A stretch of 64,000 nt of DNA from TOLSYN sp963849065 (GTDB lineage: Bacteria; Acidobacteriota; Terriglobia; Terriglobales; Acidobacteriaceae), in NCBI GenBank assembly GCA_963849065.1, contig CAWKFM010000004.1, forward strand, positions 620,001 through 684,000, given 5' to 3'. Positions 28,078 to 36,484 of this stretch are shown here, piece after piece; position 1 is the first letter of the stretch, and every line of letters starts with the position of its first letter. Made by a program: the position numbers and the translations under genes. The notes under the pieces were generated by a model that ran no database searches, was not told the DNA's origin, and saw only the letters and a list, made by a program, of their open reading frames with translations.

Positions 28078-31000
28078 TGTTTGGTGAGTTTTTCCTGGAC
28101 CGAATTCTGGCGCAGGCGGGAGCGGAGAGCGGCGAAGTCCACCCGGTCGAGCGACTGGTCTTGATTGGAGCACGAAAAGACCACGGTGTCGGCGCCTGTG
28201 ACGGGGTCTTTCTGCTGCTGCAGGCATTGACCGCAGATCTCCTTCATCATGCATTGCATGGGCGAATTGATGGACCCGATGGCATTGTGCCCGGCTTTCA
28301 GATAGGGTGCGAGCACTCCGCGGCGCGCCTGGGCAACAGCGTTCATCATGCCGTCCGACCCAATGGCAATGATGCGATCGCAGGCATTGAGCGCGATGGG
28401 CATCGGTCCGAATCTTCCGGTGGCGTATGCCGCCATGGCGTCAACGATGTTCCCGACAAAGGCCCGGTCCTGCGGCCTGCCCGGATGAAAGCCGGGGCCG
28501 GTATCGCAGGTCCAGACAATCACGTCGGCGGCGCGCTCGATCTCTTCCACCTTGTAGCGATCAGCAGGACGCTTGTATCCAGCGAAGTAGACGACCTTTG
28601 AGCCGTGAGCGCGCAGCGCGGTTCCAATGGAAAACAAGACCGCGTTGCCTAAACCGCCGCCGGCGAGCAGAACCGTTTCTCCCCCTGGCGTTTCAGTTGG
28701 CGCGCCAGTGGGCCCCATCAGAATCACGGGCTCGCCGGGCTGCAGCGTGGCGCACAGATCGGAGGATCCACCCATCTCCAGAACAATCAGCGAAATCAGT
28801 CCGCGCGCAGGATCGGTCTGCGCTCCGGTTAGAGCAAGGCCCTCCATTGCGAGTGTGGCGCCGTCCGCCTTGCGCGCCATGGTCTCATAGTTTTGCAGGC
28901 GATAGAACTGTCCAGGCTGAAAGCTTCGCGCGGCCTGTGGCGCTTCGATGACTACTTCCAGAATGTTGCCGGCGAGGCGTACTACTTTGTGCACGCGCGC
29001 CCGCAGACTGCGATTGAGCTGTTCTTGAAGCTCGCACGGGGTTGGGCCGGAAGCGGGACGCCTGGCAAGAGTGCGCGTCACGACAGGGTAGCCTTGCTTG
29101 GCGCTGGCCATGGCCTTGACGACATTGCCGCTGAACGATGGGTGCAGGTCGCCGAAGAAACTGAGCGCGCGGCCGTCAGGGCGGATGTTCATCAGCACAT
29201 GAGGCGTCTCCGGCTTCGAGAGCCGCTCCGGGCTGACTGGGTTGCCATCTTCGTCGATTGCCTGGAAATACTTCCCATCGAGAGTTACGCCGGGGTCTTC
29301 GCGGGAGAGCACAGTGTTGGGCTGGGTTCCAGCCGCGATGAGAATGGTGCGGGCAGGCAAGGTCACAGATTCGCCTGTAGCCCGAAGCTGGTTTGCTGAC
29401 TCGTCCCAGGCCTGCAGGGCGAACTGGATTTCATTGGCAGCGCCATGCTTGTCGAGGTGTACGGCCTCCGGAGCGAGGCATTCAGCGAAGCGCACGCCTT
29501 CTTCCATGGCCTTTGCAATTTCCTCATGGTTGAGGGTGTAGCTTGGCGCGTCGATCAGTCGCCGGCGGTATGCAACCACCGCGCCTCCCCAGGAATGCAA
29601 CAACGCGGTCAACTCCGGCGGCCGTTGTTCATGAGCGGCGGTCTCGCGTTCCCTGCGAATGGTATGCGCGTGAGCCAGAAACTCATCCGCGATCTCTGCT
29701 TCTTCCTGCAGCCAGGCGCCGCGGACGGCGGACTCGCCGCGTTCCAGGCAAAGCTTTTCGTAGCGCGAGAGGAATTTCTCCACCTGCACCGCGTAGTAAG
29801 CCAGCGACTCGGTGGCGGCATCGATGGCGGTCAGTCCGCCGCCGATGACTACCACGGGCAGACGAAGCTGGAGGTTGGCCAGCGAGTCCTCTTTGGCCGC
29901 GCCGGTGAGCTGCAATGCCATGAGAAAATCGGAGGCTTGACGCACACCCCGCGCCAAGCCGTTTTTCATGTCCACGACGGTCGGCTTGCCGGCCCCCATG
30001 CACAGGGCAATGTGGTCGAAGCCGAGAGCGAATGCCTGCTCTATCGTCAGTGTTCCACCAAAACGAATCCCGCCAAACAGTGCAAACTCTCGGCGGCGTT
30101 CCAGTAGCAAACGAATCAGCTTGAGAAAATTCTTGTCCCAGCGAACCGTGATGCCATACTCAGCAACCCCGCCGAATCCGGCAGTGATGCGGTCGTTGAG
30201 GGATTCGTAAAGCTCGGTTACATCGCGAATGGGACGAAATGCGACGCGCTCACCCCGCGTATCGACTCCGGAGATGCTGCTATCGAGCGGTTCGATTTTG
30301 AGGCCATCGACGGCGGTGACCGAGTGACCGTCGTTCATCAGGTGATGGGCCAGCGAGTAGCCCGCGGGGCCAGTTCCCACCACCAACACCTTGTAACCGG
30401 TTGCGGCTCTGGGAAGCGGCCGGTGAAAATTGAGCGGATTCCAGCGCGTCAGCAGGCTGTAGATTTCGAAGCCGTAGGGCAGCCCCAGAACATCCTTGAG
30501 TGTCTGCGTCTCGATCTGCGGGATGTCCACCGGTTCCTGAACCTGGATCACGCATGCCTTCACGCAATCGTTGCAAATGCGATGGCCCGTGCCCGAGCAA
30601 AGAGCATTGTCGATTGCGATCACGCCCAGGGCTGCGACCGACAGGCCATTGCCTTTGAGCACGTTCATCTCAGAAATTTTTACTTCGAGCGGACAGCCGG
30701 CGAGAGGGACGCCGAAGGCGTTCTTTTCAAACGGAGCATCGTCGGCTTTCATGCCGGACGAACAGCTGTCCCTGCCTCGCGTGTGGCACTTAACGCAGTA
30801 GTTGGCCTGGTCGAGCGCGCCCCGCAAGCCGGCGCCGCGGTCGGTGAGTTCGAAGCCTTCGCGGAGCCGCCATTTCTCAGGAGGAAAAGCGTGCGTTTGA
30901 ATGCCGCTGAGTTGGACCAGTTCCGTCTCTACCCGTCGATAGGGGTCGATCTTTTGAGGCAGCTTAAAGAGAACATCGCCATGGTGCCGAAGCCGGCCGT

Positions 31001-31559
31001 CCGGCGCAAGCGCCGCCCAGCCCGCATACTCGGCGGCGATCTTCAACTCCTCCGCGCGGGCCGTCTTCTCTTCCAGCCAATCGGTGACGTGGCGTGTAAA
31101 GCTGTCTTCGGTGAGCGGCTCGCCAAAGAGCAACTCCAACTGGGCGGAGTGCGCGGGGCCATCAATGGCGGCGGCTGCCTCCGGAGTCAGTCCGGTTGCG
31201 GCCTTTCGCTGGACAAACTTCCGCTTCAAAGCGAAGAGTGCCGCATGTGCGGAGTGTTGTGCTGCGAGTGCGCGGAGATCTGCTCCGATATGGAACAACT
31301 CGCCGACAAAGTCATCCAGGTACGGCGCCAGATCAAGGATCAGCGTCGAGGTGTGCGGCCGGTCGAGCGAAGTGGGATCGGCGCGGGCCGCAGTCAGCCT
31401 CTGATAGAGATCCAGGTCCACGGTGCGCAGCTGATCGAGGAAGGCTTCGTCGAGACACACAAGGCCGTCGTGAGAATAAAGGTCGTCAAATCCGAGTCCG
31501 AAGCCCAGGATGAGAGACTGGGATTCGCCGGCAGCTTCTTTCGCGGCTACGGTGTGCAT
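28035..31559 (-). CDS. Large fused flavin oxidoreductase (GltD/NfnB-like plus PyrK/NfnA-like)
   Basis: A 1174-residue cytoplasmic flavoprotein. An N-terminal region of about 250 residues of unknown type is followed by a Cys-rich iron-sulfur region (CVKCHTRGRDSC, CPLEV, CSGTGHRICNDCVKAC), an FAD domain (VLVVGTGPAGYS near 395), an NAD(P) domain (VVVIGGGLTAID), and a C-terminal FNR-like module ending in a [2Fe-2S] motif (CMMKEICGQC). This is the domain set of NADH-dependent ferredoxin:NADP oxidoreductase NfnAB in one chain. I start at ATG 31559 behind GGAG; a TTG at 31574 is the alternative. A perfect sigma-54 promoter precedes it, so electron supply to nitrogenase is the likely job. Confidence 0.75.
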   Translation of the reverse strand: MHTVAAKEAAGESQSLILGFGLGFDDLYSHDGLVCLDEAFLDQLRTVDLDLYQRLTAARADPTSLDRPHTSTLILDLAPYLDDFVGELFHIGADLRALAAQHSAHAALFALKRKFVQRKAATGLTPEAAAAIDGPAHSAQLELLFGEPLTEDSFTRHVTDWLEEKTARAEELKIAAEYAGWAALAPDGRLRHHGDVLFKLPQKIDPYRRVETELVQLSGIQTHAFPPEKWRLREGFELTDRGAGLRGALDQANYCVKCHTRGRDSCSSGMKADDAPFEKNAFGVPLAGCPLEVKISEMNVLKGNGLSVAALGVIAIDNALCSGTGHRICNDCVKACVIQVQEPVDIPQIETQTLKDVLGLPYGFEIYSLLTRWNPLNFHRPLPRAATGYKVLVVGTGPAGYSLAHHLMNDGHSVTAVDGLKIEPLDSSISGVDTRGERVAFRPIRDVTELYESLNDRITAGFGGVAEYGITVRWDKNFLKLIRLLLERRREFALFGGIRFGGTLTIEQAFALGFDHIALCMGAGKPTVVDMKNGLARGVRQASDFLMALQLTGAAKEDSLANLQLRLPVVVIGGGLTAIDAATESLAYYAVQVEKFLSRYEKLCLERGESAVRGAWLQEEAEIADEFLAHAHTIRRERETAAHEQRPPELTALLHSWGGAVVAYRRRLIDAPSYTLNHEEIAKAMEEGVRFAECLAPEAVHLDKHGAANEIQFALQAWDESANQLRATGESVTLPARTILIAAGTQPNTVLSREDPGVTLDGKYFQAIDEDGNPVSPERLSKPETPHVLMNIRPDGRALSFFGDLHPSFSGNVVKAMASAKQGYPVVTRTLARRPASGPTPCELQEQLNRSLRARVHKVVRLAGNILEVVIEAPQAARSFQPGQFYRLQNYETMARKADGATLAMEGLALTGAQTDPARGLISLIVLEMGGSSDLCATLQPGEPVILMGPTGAPTETPGGETVLLAGGGLGNAVLFSIGTALRAHGSKVVYFAGYKRPADRYKVEEIERAADVIVWTCDTGPGFHPGRPQDRAFVGNIVDAMAAYATGRFGPMPIALNACDRIIAIGSDGMMNAVAQARRGVLAPYLKAGHNAIGSINSPMQCMMKEICGQCLQQQKDPVTGADTVVFSCSNQDQSLDRVDFAALRSRLRQNSVQEKLTKQWIDRSLRQTGLRA

Positions 31560-31619
31560 GGTTGTTTGCTCCAAACTCGCATCTTCGCCGGCCAGCCTTC
31601 TGGTGGCCGATGCGATGAG

Positions 31620-31635
31620 TGCAAACTGAGTGCCA
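31620..31635 (-). promoter_or_regulatory. Sigma-54 promoter of the fused oxidoreductase
   Basis: On the minus strand TGGCACTCAGTTTGCA has GG and GC separated by 10 bases. The predicted start near 31609 gives a leader of about 50 bases. It faces away from the promoter at 31808 and shares the activator site at 31707-31722. Confidence 0.9.
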
Positions 31636-31706
31636 TTTCATAACTCTCCATAACGCATTGACGAGCCGTGGTCTTACTCATCTTGATCGTCCTGGCGGAT
31701 TGCGAT

Positions 31707-31722
31707 TGTCGGATTTCGTACA
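31707..31722. promoter_or_regulatory. NifA activator site shared by two divergent promoters
   Basis: TGT (31707-31709), 10 bases, ACA (31720-31722). It lies about 72 bases from the oxidoreductase -24 element on one side and 86 bases from the Rieske -24 element on the other. No second TGT-N10-ACA is visible in the interval, so one palindromic site may serve both directions. Confidence 0.7.
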
Positions 31723-31807
31723 GGTAGGGTTACTGCCAGCAGCAACGGAATGCGCAATTTATCTTGAAAAAACCTGTATTTGCGGCGTAATTCCACCGGT
31801 TTGGATG

Positions 31808-31824
31808 TGGCAGTCCACTTGCAC
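31808..31824 (+). promoter_or_regulatory. Sigma-54 promoter of the Rieske protein gene
   Basis: TGGCAGTCCACTTGCAC has GG (31809-31810) and GC (31821-31822) with 10 bases between. Predicted start near 31833, about 42 bases before the ATG. Confidence 0.88.
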
Positions 31825-31874
31825 GAGTCGTGGGGTGTGCGCAAGAACGCATGCGCAAGGAGGGTGCGAGATCC

Positions 31875-32303
31875 ATGGCGGAACTGTATGTAATCTGCAG
31901 AACTTCAGACATTGCCGATAGTCAGGCGGCAGGGTTTGTGCTGGTGCGTAAAGACGAATCGGGAGCGGCTCAGCCCTGGTCGATTCTGGTCACCAACAAA
32001 GGGAATCGCTTTTATGGCTTCGAAAACGCCTGTCCTCATGAGGGGGCGCGGCTTGACACGCGCCGGGGACAATTCCTCGACCAAGAGGGCAATTTCCTGA
32101 CCTGTGGCCACCATCGAGCCCAGTTCGACCTCGATACCGGCCACTGTTTCATCGGCCCGTGTCAGGGGCAACAGCTGAAGCCGATCGAACTCGTGATCGA
32201 CGATGGGGACGTGTGTATCTCAGATGCTACATTGGCCGAGGAAGACGGTTTGGACTTGCCCGATGACGAGTCGATGCCGGAGATCACGATCCAGCCAGAT
32301 TGA
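31875..32303 (+). CDS. Small Rieske [2Fe-2S] protein
   Basis: A 142-residue soluble Rieske ferredoxin-like protein. C53-P-H55 and C77-G-H-H80 form the Rieske ligand pair; there is no membrane anchor and no catalytic domain. AGGAGG lies upstream of ATG 31875. A sigma-54 promoter with a NifA site places it in the nif regulon, divergent from the fused oxidoreductase, which could be its electron partner. An acidic tail follows the fold. Rieske proteins are not core nif proteins, so its part in nitrogen fixation is inferred from control and position. Confidence 0.85.
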   Translation: MAELYVICRTSDIADSQAAGFVLVRKDESGAAQPWSILVTNKGNRFYGFENACPHEGARLDTRRGQFLDQEGNFLTCGHHRAQFDLDTGHCFIGPCQGQQLKPIELVIDDGDVCISDATLAEEDGLDLPDDESMPEITIQPD

Positions 32304-32373
32304 CGGCGGATTGTCCGGAAGAAATGCCTTCGCGGCGCGCCTGTTGCCGCCCGCTGTGTGGTCCGCAATCCGC

Positions 32374-32805
32374 TCAGGTGTGTTTGCCTTGGGTATCGTG
32401 AGGATTGCCAGCGGTGTTGCGCATCCAGTCGGCCAGTTTCTCGATCTGCCCCCAGATCTCCCGCCGGGTTTGTGCGTCGGCGATAATCTCATCCATTGCA
32501 CCTCGCATACATAGCAGCCATGCATCGCGCTCGGCTTCGCCAATCGAGACATGCAGGTGACGTTTGCGCAAACGGGGATCGCCCTTCTCCGCCGAATAGA
32601 GCTTGGGACCGCCCAGCCACTCTCCCAGATACAGTTTGAGAACCGCCTTGGTTGGCGCCAGATCCGGCCCGTGCAGGGCGCGGATCGCCCGAGCATCCGC
32701 AAGAGATTCCATGCGGGCATAGAAGGACTCCACCAGATGATCGACCGTCGCCTCGCCGCCAATCCGCTCATACAAAGTGAGAACTCTTATCGTGTTCATC
32801 ACCAT
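32374..32805 (-). CDS. Group II truncated haemoglobin
   Basis: A 143-residue globin. The B-helix Tyr (FYARM), the LGEWLGGPKLY segment, the proximal His83 in RLRKRHLHVSIGE and Trp96 in ERDAWLLCM are hallmarks of the trHbO group. It could buffer oxygen or detoxify NO near nitrogenase; globin genes in nif clusters are known from some cyanobacteria. Starts at ATG 32805 or 32799. A weak -24/-12 match (TGGTGCCGATTCCGCA, minus strand, 32843-32858) lies upstream, so NifA control is possible but not secure. Converges with the Rieske gene. Confidence 0.85.
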   Translation of the reverse strand: MVMNTIRVLTLYERIGGEATVDHLVESFYARMESLADARAIRALHGPDLAPTKAVLKLYLGEWLGGPKLYSAEKGDPRLRKRHLHVSIGEAERDAWLLCMRGAMDEIIADAQTRREIWGQIEKLADWMRNTAGNPHDTQGKHT

Positions 32806-32986
32806 GGACTATAGCAATTGCTCTTCCAATGTTTTGGGTCGATGCGGAATCGGCACCATACCCCACATCTGCTTCACAAGTATCCGCTCTGCCTCGGGAA
32901 ACTCGCCATAACGTGCATTTCAATGCCAATCATCCATGTCAGGATTGGCAGATTCCCAACACAGATTCGAAGACCCGGCGCGGAAA

Positions 32987-33002
32987 TGTATGCATCCCGA
33001 CA
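32987..33002. promoter_or_regulatory. NifA upstream activator site for nifB
   Basis: TGT (32987-32989), 10 bases, ACA (33000-33002), about 46 bases upstream of the nifB -24 element. It is also the nearest such site to the divergent globin gene. Confidence 0.75.
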
Positions 33003-33047
33003 GAGTGTGGGACATCGGAACCGCACTGTTTTCAAAACGTTACCTAA

Positions 33048-33063
33048 TGGCACGGTAGTTGCA
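33048..33063 (+). promoter_or_regulatory. Sigma-54 promoter of the nifB operon
   Basis: TGGCACGGTAGTTGCA is a perfect -24/-12 element (GG 33049-33050, GC 33061-33062). The predicted start near 33073 lies downstream of the first open ATG at 33059, which supports the nifB start at 33104. Confidence 0.93.
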
Positions 33064-33103
33064 ATATATCCCGGCAAGCGCAACGTTCGGAAAGCGAGGG
33101 AGT

Positions 33104-34660
33104 ATGGGGGAACAGGCAAAGGGATCAATCGCCAAGCTGACGATACTGGAACCGGCGGGCGCGGTGATGCAAAAGATCGCGGAGCAAAAGGGATGCGGCA
33201 CGAAAGGCGGCAGCGGAAAGGCCAGCTGCGGCTCTGGTGCTGGGCAGAACGATCTGGCCCCGGAGATCTGGGAGAAGGTCAAAAACCATCCCTGCTACAG
33301 CGAAGAAGCGCACCATCATTACGCGCGCATGCACGTTGCCGTGGCGCCTGCCTGCAACATTCAATGCAACTACTGCAACCGCAAGTACGATTGCGCCAAT
33401 GAGTCACGCCCCGGTGTGGTCAGCGAAAAGCTCACTCCGGAGCAGGCCGCGAAGAAGGTTCTCGCCGTTGCCTCCACGATTCCGCAGATGACGGTGCTCG
33501 GCATCGCCGGCCCGGGCGATCCGCTGGCCAATCCCGAGAAGACCTTCAAGACCTTCGAGCTGATTGCGGCGACCGCGCCCGATATCAAGCTCTGCCTCTC
33601 TACCAACGGGCTCATGCTGCCCGACCATATCGAGACGATCAAGAAGTTCAAGGTCGATCACGTCACCATCACCATCAACATGGTTGACCCGGAGGTTGGA
33701 GCCAGGATCTATCCGTGGGTGTTCTACAAGCACAAGCGGTACACCGGCGTGGAAGGCGCAAGAATCCTCTCCGAGCGGCAGTTGCAGGGACTGGAAATGC
33801 TGACTGCGAATGGAATCCTGTGCAAGGTTAACTCGGTCATGATTCCGGGCGTGAACGACCAGCACCTGGTGGAAGTCAACCGGGCGGTAAAATCGCGCGG
33901 CGCGTTTCTTCACAACATCATGCCGCTGATCTCCGCGCCGGAGCACGGCACCGTCTTCGGCCTGAATGGGCAGCGCGGCCCCACGGCGCAGGAACTGAAA
34001 GCGCTGCAGGACAGCTGCGAAGGCGAAATGAACATGATGCGCCATTGCCGCCAGTGCCGCGCCGATGCTGTGGGTTTGCTCGGCGAGGATCGCAGCGCCG
34101 AGTTCACCACCGACAAGATCATGGAGATGGACGTCAACTACGATTTTGCCACGCGCCAGGCCTACCAGGAGAAAGTCGAAGTGGAACGGCAAGCCAAGGT
34201 TGCGGCCAAGCAAGCCGAACTTGAAACGCTGGCGGGCGAGCGCAGCGACATCAAGATACTGGTTGCCGTGGCCACCAAGGGCAGCGGGCGAATCAATGAG
34301 CACTTCGGCCACGCCAAGGAGTTCCAGGTGTATGAGCTGAGCACGGCGGGCGCCAAGTTTGTGGGCCATCGCCGCGTGGACCTCTACTGCCAGGGCGGCT
34401 TCGGCGAAGAAGACAGCCTGGACACGATCATTCGCGCCATCAACGACTGCCATGCGGTCTTCGTAGCCAAGATTGGCGGCTGTCCCAAGGACACGCTGCA
34501 AAAGGCTGGCATTGAGCCGGTGGATAAGTATGCTCTGGAGTTCATCGAACAATCCGCGATCGCCTACTTCAAGGAGTACGTAGGGAAGGTGAAATCCGGC
34601 GAGATTCAGCATGTAGAGCGTGGCGACGCGTCGATCCGTCAAGGTGCTTTGTTGGCCTGA
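33104..34660 (+). CDS. nifB: NifB, radical SAM FeMo-cofactor core synthase
   Basis: Builds the 8Fe-9S-carbide precursor NifB-co. The 518 residues contain the radical SAM motif C84-X3-C88-X2-C91 in APACNIQCNYCNRKYDC, further cluster cysteines (C31, C42, CRQC near 330), and a C-terminal NifX-like carrier domain from about residue 395. The usual two-domain architecture and length are kept. ATG 33104 is chosen because the sigma-54 transcript begins near 33073. It leads an operon with fdxN, an IscA-like gene and probably the TPR and nifZ genes. Confidence 0.97.
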   Translation: MGEQAKGSIAKLTILEPAGAVMQKIAEQKGCGTKGGSGKASCGSGAGQNDLAPEIWEKVKNHPCYSEEAHHHYARMHVAVAPACNIQCNYCNRKYDCANESRPGVVSEKLTPEQAAKKVLAVASTIPQMTVLGIAGPGDPLANPEKTFKTFELIAATAPDIKLCLSTNGLMLPDHIETIKKFKVDHVTITINMVDPEVGARIYPWVFYKHKRYTGVEGARILSERQLQGLEMLTANGILCKVNSVMIPGVNDQHLVEVNRAVKSRGAFLHNIMPLISAPEHGTVFGLNGQRGPTAQELKALQDSCEGEMNMMRHCRQCRADAVGLLGEDRSAEFTTDKIMEMDVNYDFATRQAYQEKVEVERQAKVAAKQAELETLAGERSDIKILVAVATKGSGRINEHFGHAKEFQVYELSTAGAKFVGHRRVDLYCQGGFGEEDSLDTIIRAINDCHAVFVAKIGGCPKDTLQKAGIEPVDKYALEFIEQSAIAYFKEYVGKVKSGEIQHVERGDASIRQGALLA

Positions 34661-34698
34661 GCGCGCGTAGAACTTTCGATTAAGAAGAAAGGAAGAAA

Positions 34699-34923
34699 AT
34701 GGCATACCGTATCGTGGCAAAGAACTGTACCTCCTGCTCTGCATGTGAGCCGGAATGTCCCAACGACGCAATCTCCGAGCAGGGCGCCAGCTTTGTGATC
34801 GATCCGGCAAAGTGCACCGAGTGCATCGGCTTCCACGACGAACCGCAGTGTGTCTCGGCCTGCCCCATAGACGGCACCTGCATCATCAACACGGACTACC
34901 CGCGGTATCAACCGCAAGCTTAG
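34699..34923 (+). CDS. fdxN: 2[4Fe-4S] ferredoxin, FdxN type
   Basis: A 74-residue ferredoxin with CTSCSACEPECP and CTEC-(8)-CVSACP motifs. It lies 38 bases after nifB, the usual place for the ferredoxin that supplies NifB with electrons. An AAGGAAG ribosome site precedes the ATG. It resembles the ferredoxin at 18332 in length and in the CTEC-loop, so the two are probably paralogues with separate promoters. Confidence 0.92.
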   Translation: MAYRIVAKNCTSCSACEPECPNDAISEQGASFVIDPAKCTECIGFHDEPQCVSACPIDGTCIINTDYPRYQPQA

Positions 34924-34932
34924 GAGAGGCAT

Positions 34933-35301
34933 ATGAACGTAACGATCACTCCGGCGGCGGAAAAATTCATTCGACGCTTCCTCCGCTTCGCCGTTAGTCC
35001 TGAAAGCGGCTTTCGTCTGACGGTAACCCCGGGCGGCTGTTCCGGTCTGGCGGCGGAATTTGACGTGGAGCCGGCTCCTCGGGAGGGCGATGCCGTCGTC
35101 GAATGCAACGGGATGCGGCTGTTTCTGCCGGCTGAAACCAGATTGCTGCTGGAAGGCGTGACGATTGACTTTGTGGAATCGCGGATGCAAAGCGGCTTCG
35201 TCTTTCACGATCCGAAATCCAGCGGAGCCTGTTGCTCGTCCGCTTCTCCGCTTGTGACATTAGGCGGCCTGGTCGGATCCAAAGCAGGCCGGCCCGATTA
35301 G
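34933..35301 (+). CDS. IscA/HesB-like iron-sulfur carrier
   Basis: A 122-residue A-type carrier. The fold is recognisable from ITPAAEKFIRRFLR, VTPGGCSGLAAEF (C36) and the C-terminal SSGACCSSAS. The last motif has adjacent cysteines (C100, C101) where IscA proteins have C-X-C, and an extra tail follows. It could hold or pass iron-sulfur clusters to nif proteins. Since no nifU is present, this may be the island's only dedicated cluster carrier beside NifS. Confidence 0.85.
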   Translation: MNVTITPAAEKFIRRFLRFAVSPESGFRLTVTPGGCSGLAAEFDVEPAPREGDAVVECNGMRLFLPAETRLLLEGVTIDFVESRMQSGFVFHDPKSSGACCSSASPLVTLGGLVGSKAGRPD

Positions 35302-35336
35302 GGCGAATCGTCCTGGATCGAAACATGGAGGCAGTG

Positions 35337-35879
35337 ATGTTTCCCTCAGAGCTGGGCCGTCATGAAGAGTTGCTTGCGCAAGCGGTGCTAGGCGTGGGAA
35401 TACCCGCAGAGGCTGAACAGCACCTGCGCAAAGCCGGACTGGCTTTTGCTCAGGACGATCTTGCGGAGTGGCACCTGTGTGAGGCGAGAAGAATTGCTCC
35501 AGACCATGCGGCAATTTTGATCGCTTATTACCGCTATTACTTTTACAAGGGTCGGCTCGATGAGGCTCTGGAGATCGCTCGTACCTGCCTGGTCAAGGCG
35601 GCGGTAGATATGGGACTGGCCTCGCGGTTGATTGACGACTGGCGGCAGGTAACGCGGGAAGACGCCGTATTCGATTCCTACGATGCAGTGCTGCCCCGCT
35701 TTTATCTGTTCACCTTGAAAGGCTATGCCTACCTGCAAATGCGCCTTGGGAATTTCGACGAGGGGCGAGACGCGGTAATGAAGCTAATGGAACTTGACCC
35801 TGGCGACAAAATCGGTGCGACCGTTCTGTTGGGTGTACTGGAACGGATCGGAAAAAGCGACGATGAGTTAGATGGTTAA
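35337..35879 (+). CDS. TPR-like helical protein in the nifB operon
   Basis: A 180-residue soluble protein made of helical pairs that look like tetratricopeptide repeats (AEWHLCEARRIAPDHAAILIAYYRYYFYKGRLDEALEIAR, then ARNFDEG-like LGNFDEGRDAVMKLMELDPGD). Such proteins occur near nifZ in other diazotrophs and probably act as assembly adaptors; the partner is unknown. I choose ATG 35337 behind GGAGG; ATG 35325 is possible. The frame is open further upstream, over the end of the IscA-like gene. Confidence 0.75.
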   Translation: MFPSELGRHEELLAQAVLGVGIPAEAEQHLRKAGLAFAQDDLAEWHLCEARRIAPDHAAILIAYYRYYFYKGRLDEALEIARTCLVKAAVDMGLASRLIDDWRQVTREDAVFDSYDAVLPRFYLFTLKGYAYLQMRLGNFDEGRDAVMKLMELDPGDKIGATVLLGVLERIGKSDDELDG

Positions 35880-35945
35880 AGGCGTTTGCAATAGGAGTGG
35901 CGATCGTGCCGAGAGACGCAATAGGCAGATGGAGGAGAGTCTGAT

Positions 35946-36245
35946 ATGGGAGATATCAGCCGCGACAGCGATGTAGTCGAAATTAACGGACCGCCGGCAT
36001 TCAACTACGGCGACAAGGTGCGCTCACGCCGCTCCATACGCAACGACGGAACTTTTCCGGGCAAGGATATCGGCGAAATCCTGGTCAAGAAAAGCGAGGA
36101 AGGCTATGTTACCGGCATCGGTACCTTCCTCCAGCAGTTCTATATCTATACCGTTGATTTCATCAACACCGGTTATCGCGTCGGCATGAAGCGCAAGGAG
36201 TTGGAACCGCTTGAGATTTGTGCAGGAGGAGAAGCTCATGAGTGA
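35946..36245 (+). CDS. nifZ: NifZ
   Basis: A 99-residue protein of the NifZ family, which helps form the second P-cluster of NifDK. Characteristic are FNYGDKVRSRRSIRNDGTFPGKDIGEILVKKSEEGYVTGIGTFLQQFYIYTVDF-type segments, in particular the ND-G-FP-G block. It overlaps the start of a second NifZ-like gene by eight bases, so the two are translated together. Confidence 0.9.
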   Translation: MGDISRDSDVVEINGPPAFNYGDKVRSRRSIRNDGTFPGKDIGEILVKKSEEGYVTGIGTFLQQFYIYTVDFINTGYRVGMKRKELEPLEICAGGEAHE

Positions 36246-36477
36246 ACCGCGCATGCCGAAATACGGGTGGGGACAACGGGTGCGGGCCAACGTTGATTTA
36301 TACAACGATGGCTCGTTTCCCGACGCTGCCGAAGGCGCTCTGCTGGTTACCAGTGGAGATTCCGGCGAGATCGTGAATGTTGGGAGGCATGAGGAATCAA
36401 ATACGCCCGTCTATCTGGTTGAATTTCCCGAGAACCGCGTGGTTGGTTGTCTAGAAGAGGAACTCGTAGTGGAGTAG
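36238..36477 (+). CDS. Second NifZ-like protein
   Basis: A 79-residue protein that repeats the NifZ pattern: YGWGQRVRANVDLYNDGSFP, a long loop, then GEIVNVGRHEESNTPVYLVEF. AGGAGGAG precedes ATG 36238, inside the end of the first nifZ. It is shorter and diverged, so it is a paralogue and not a recent duplicate. It may act with NifZ in P-cluster assembly. Confidence 0.8.
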   Translation: MSEPRMPKYGWGQRVRANVDLYNDGSFPDAAEGALLVTSGDSGEIVNVGRHEESNTPVYLVEFPENRVVGCLEEELVVE

Positions 36478-36484
36478 AGGCGCG

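Noticed and set aside
30324..31643. 439-codon plus-strand frame opposite the fused oxidoreductase
   Set aside because: Antisense shadow; the minus-strand gene has domains, a ribosome site and a sigma-54 promoter.
33404..34810. 468-codon minus-strand frame opposite nifB
   Set aside because: Shadow of the strongly supported nifB and the following ferredoxin; no recognisable protein.
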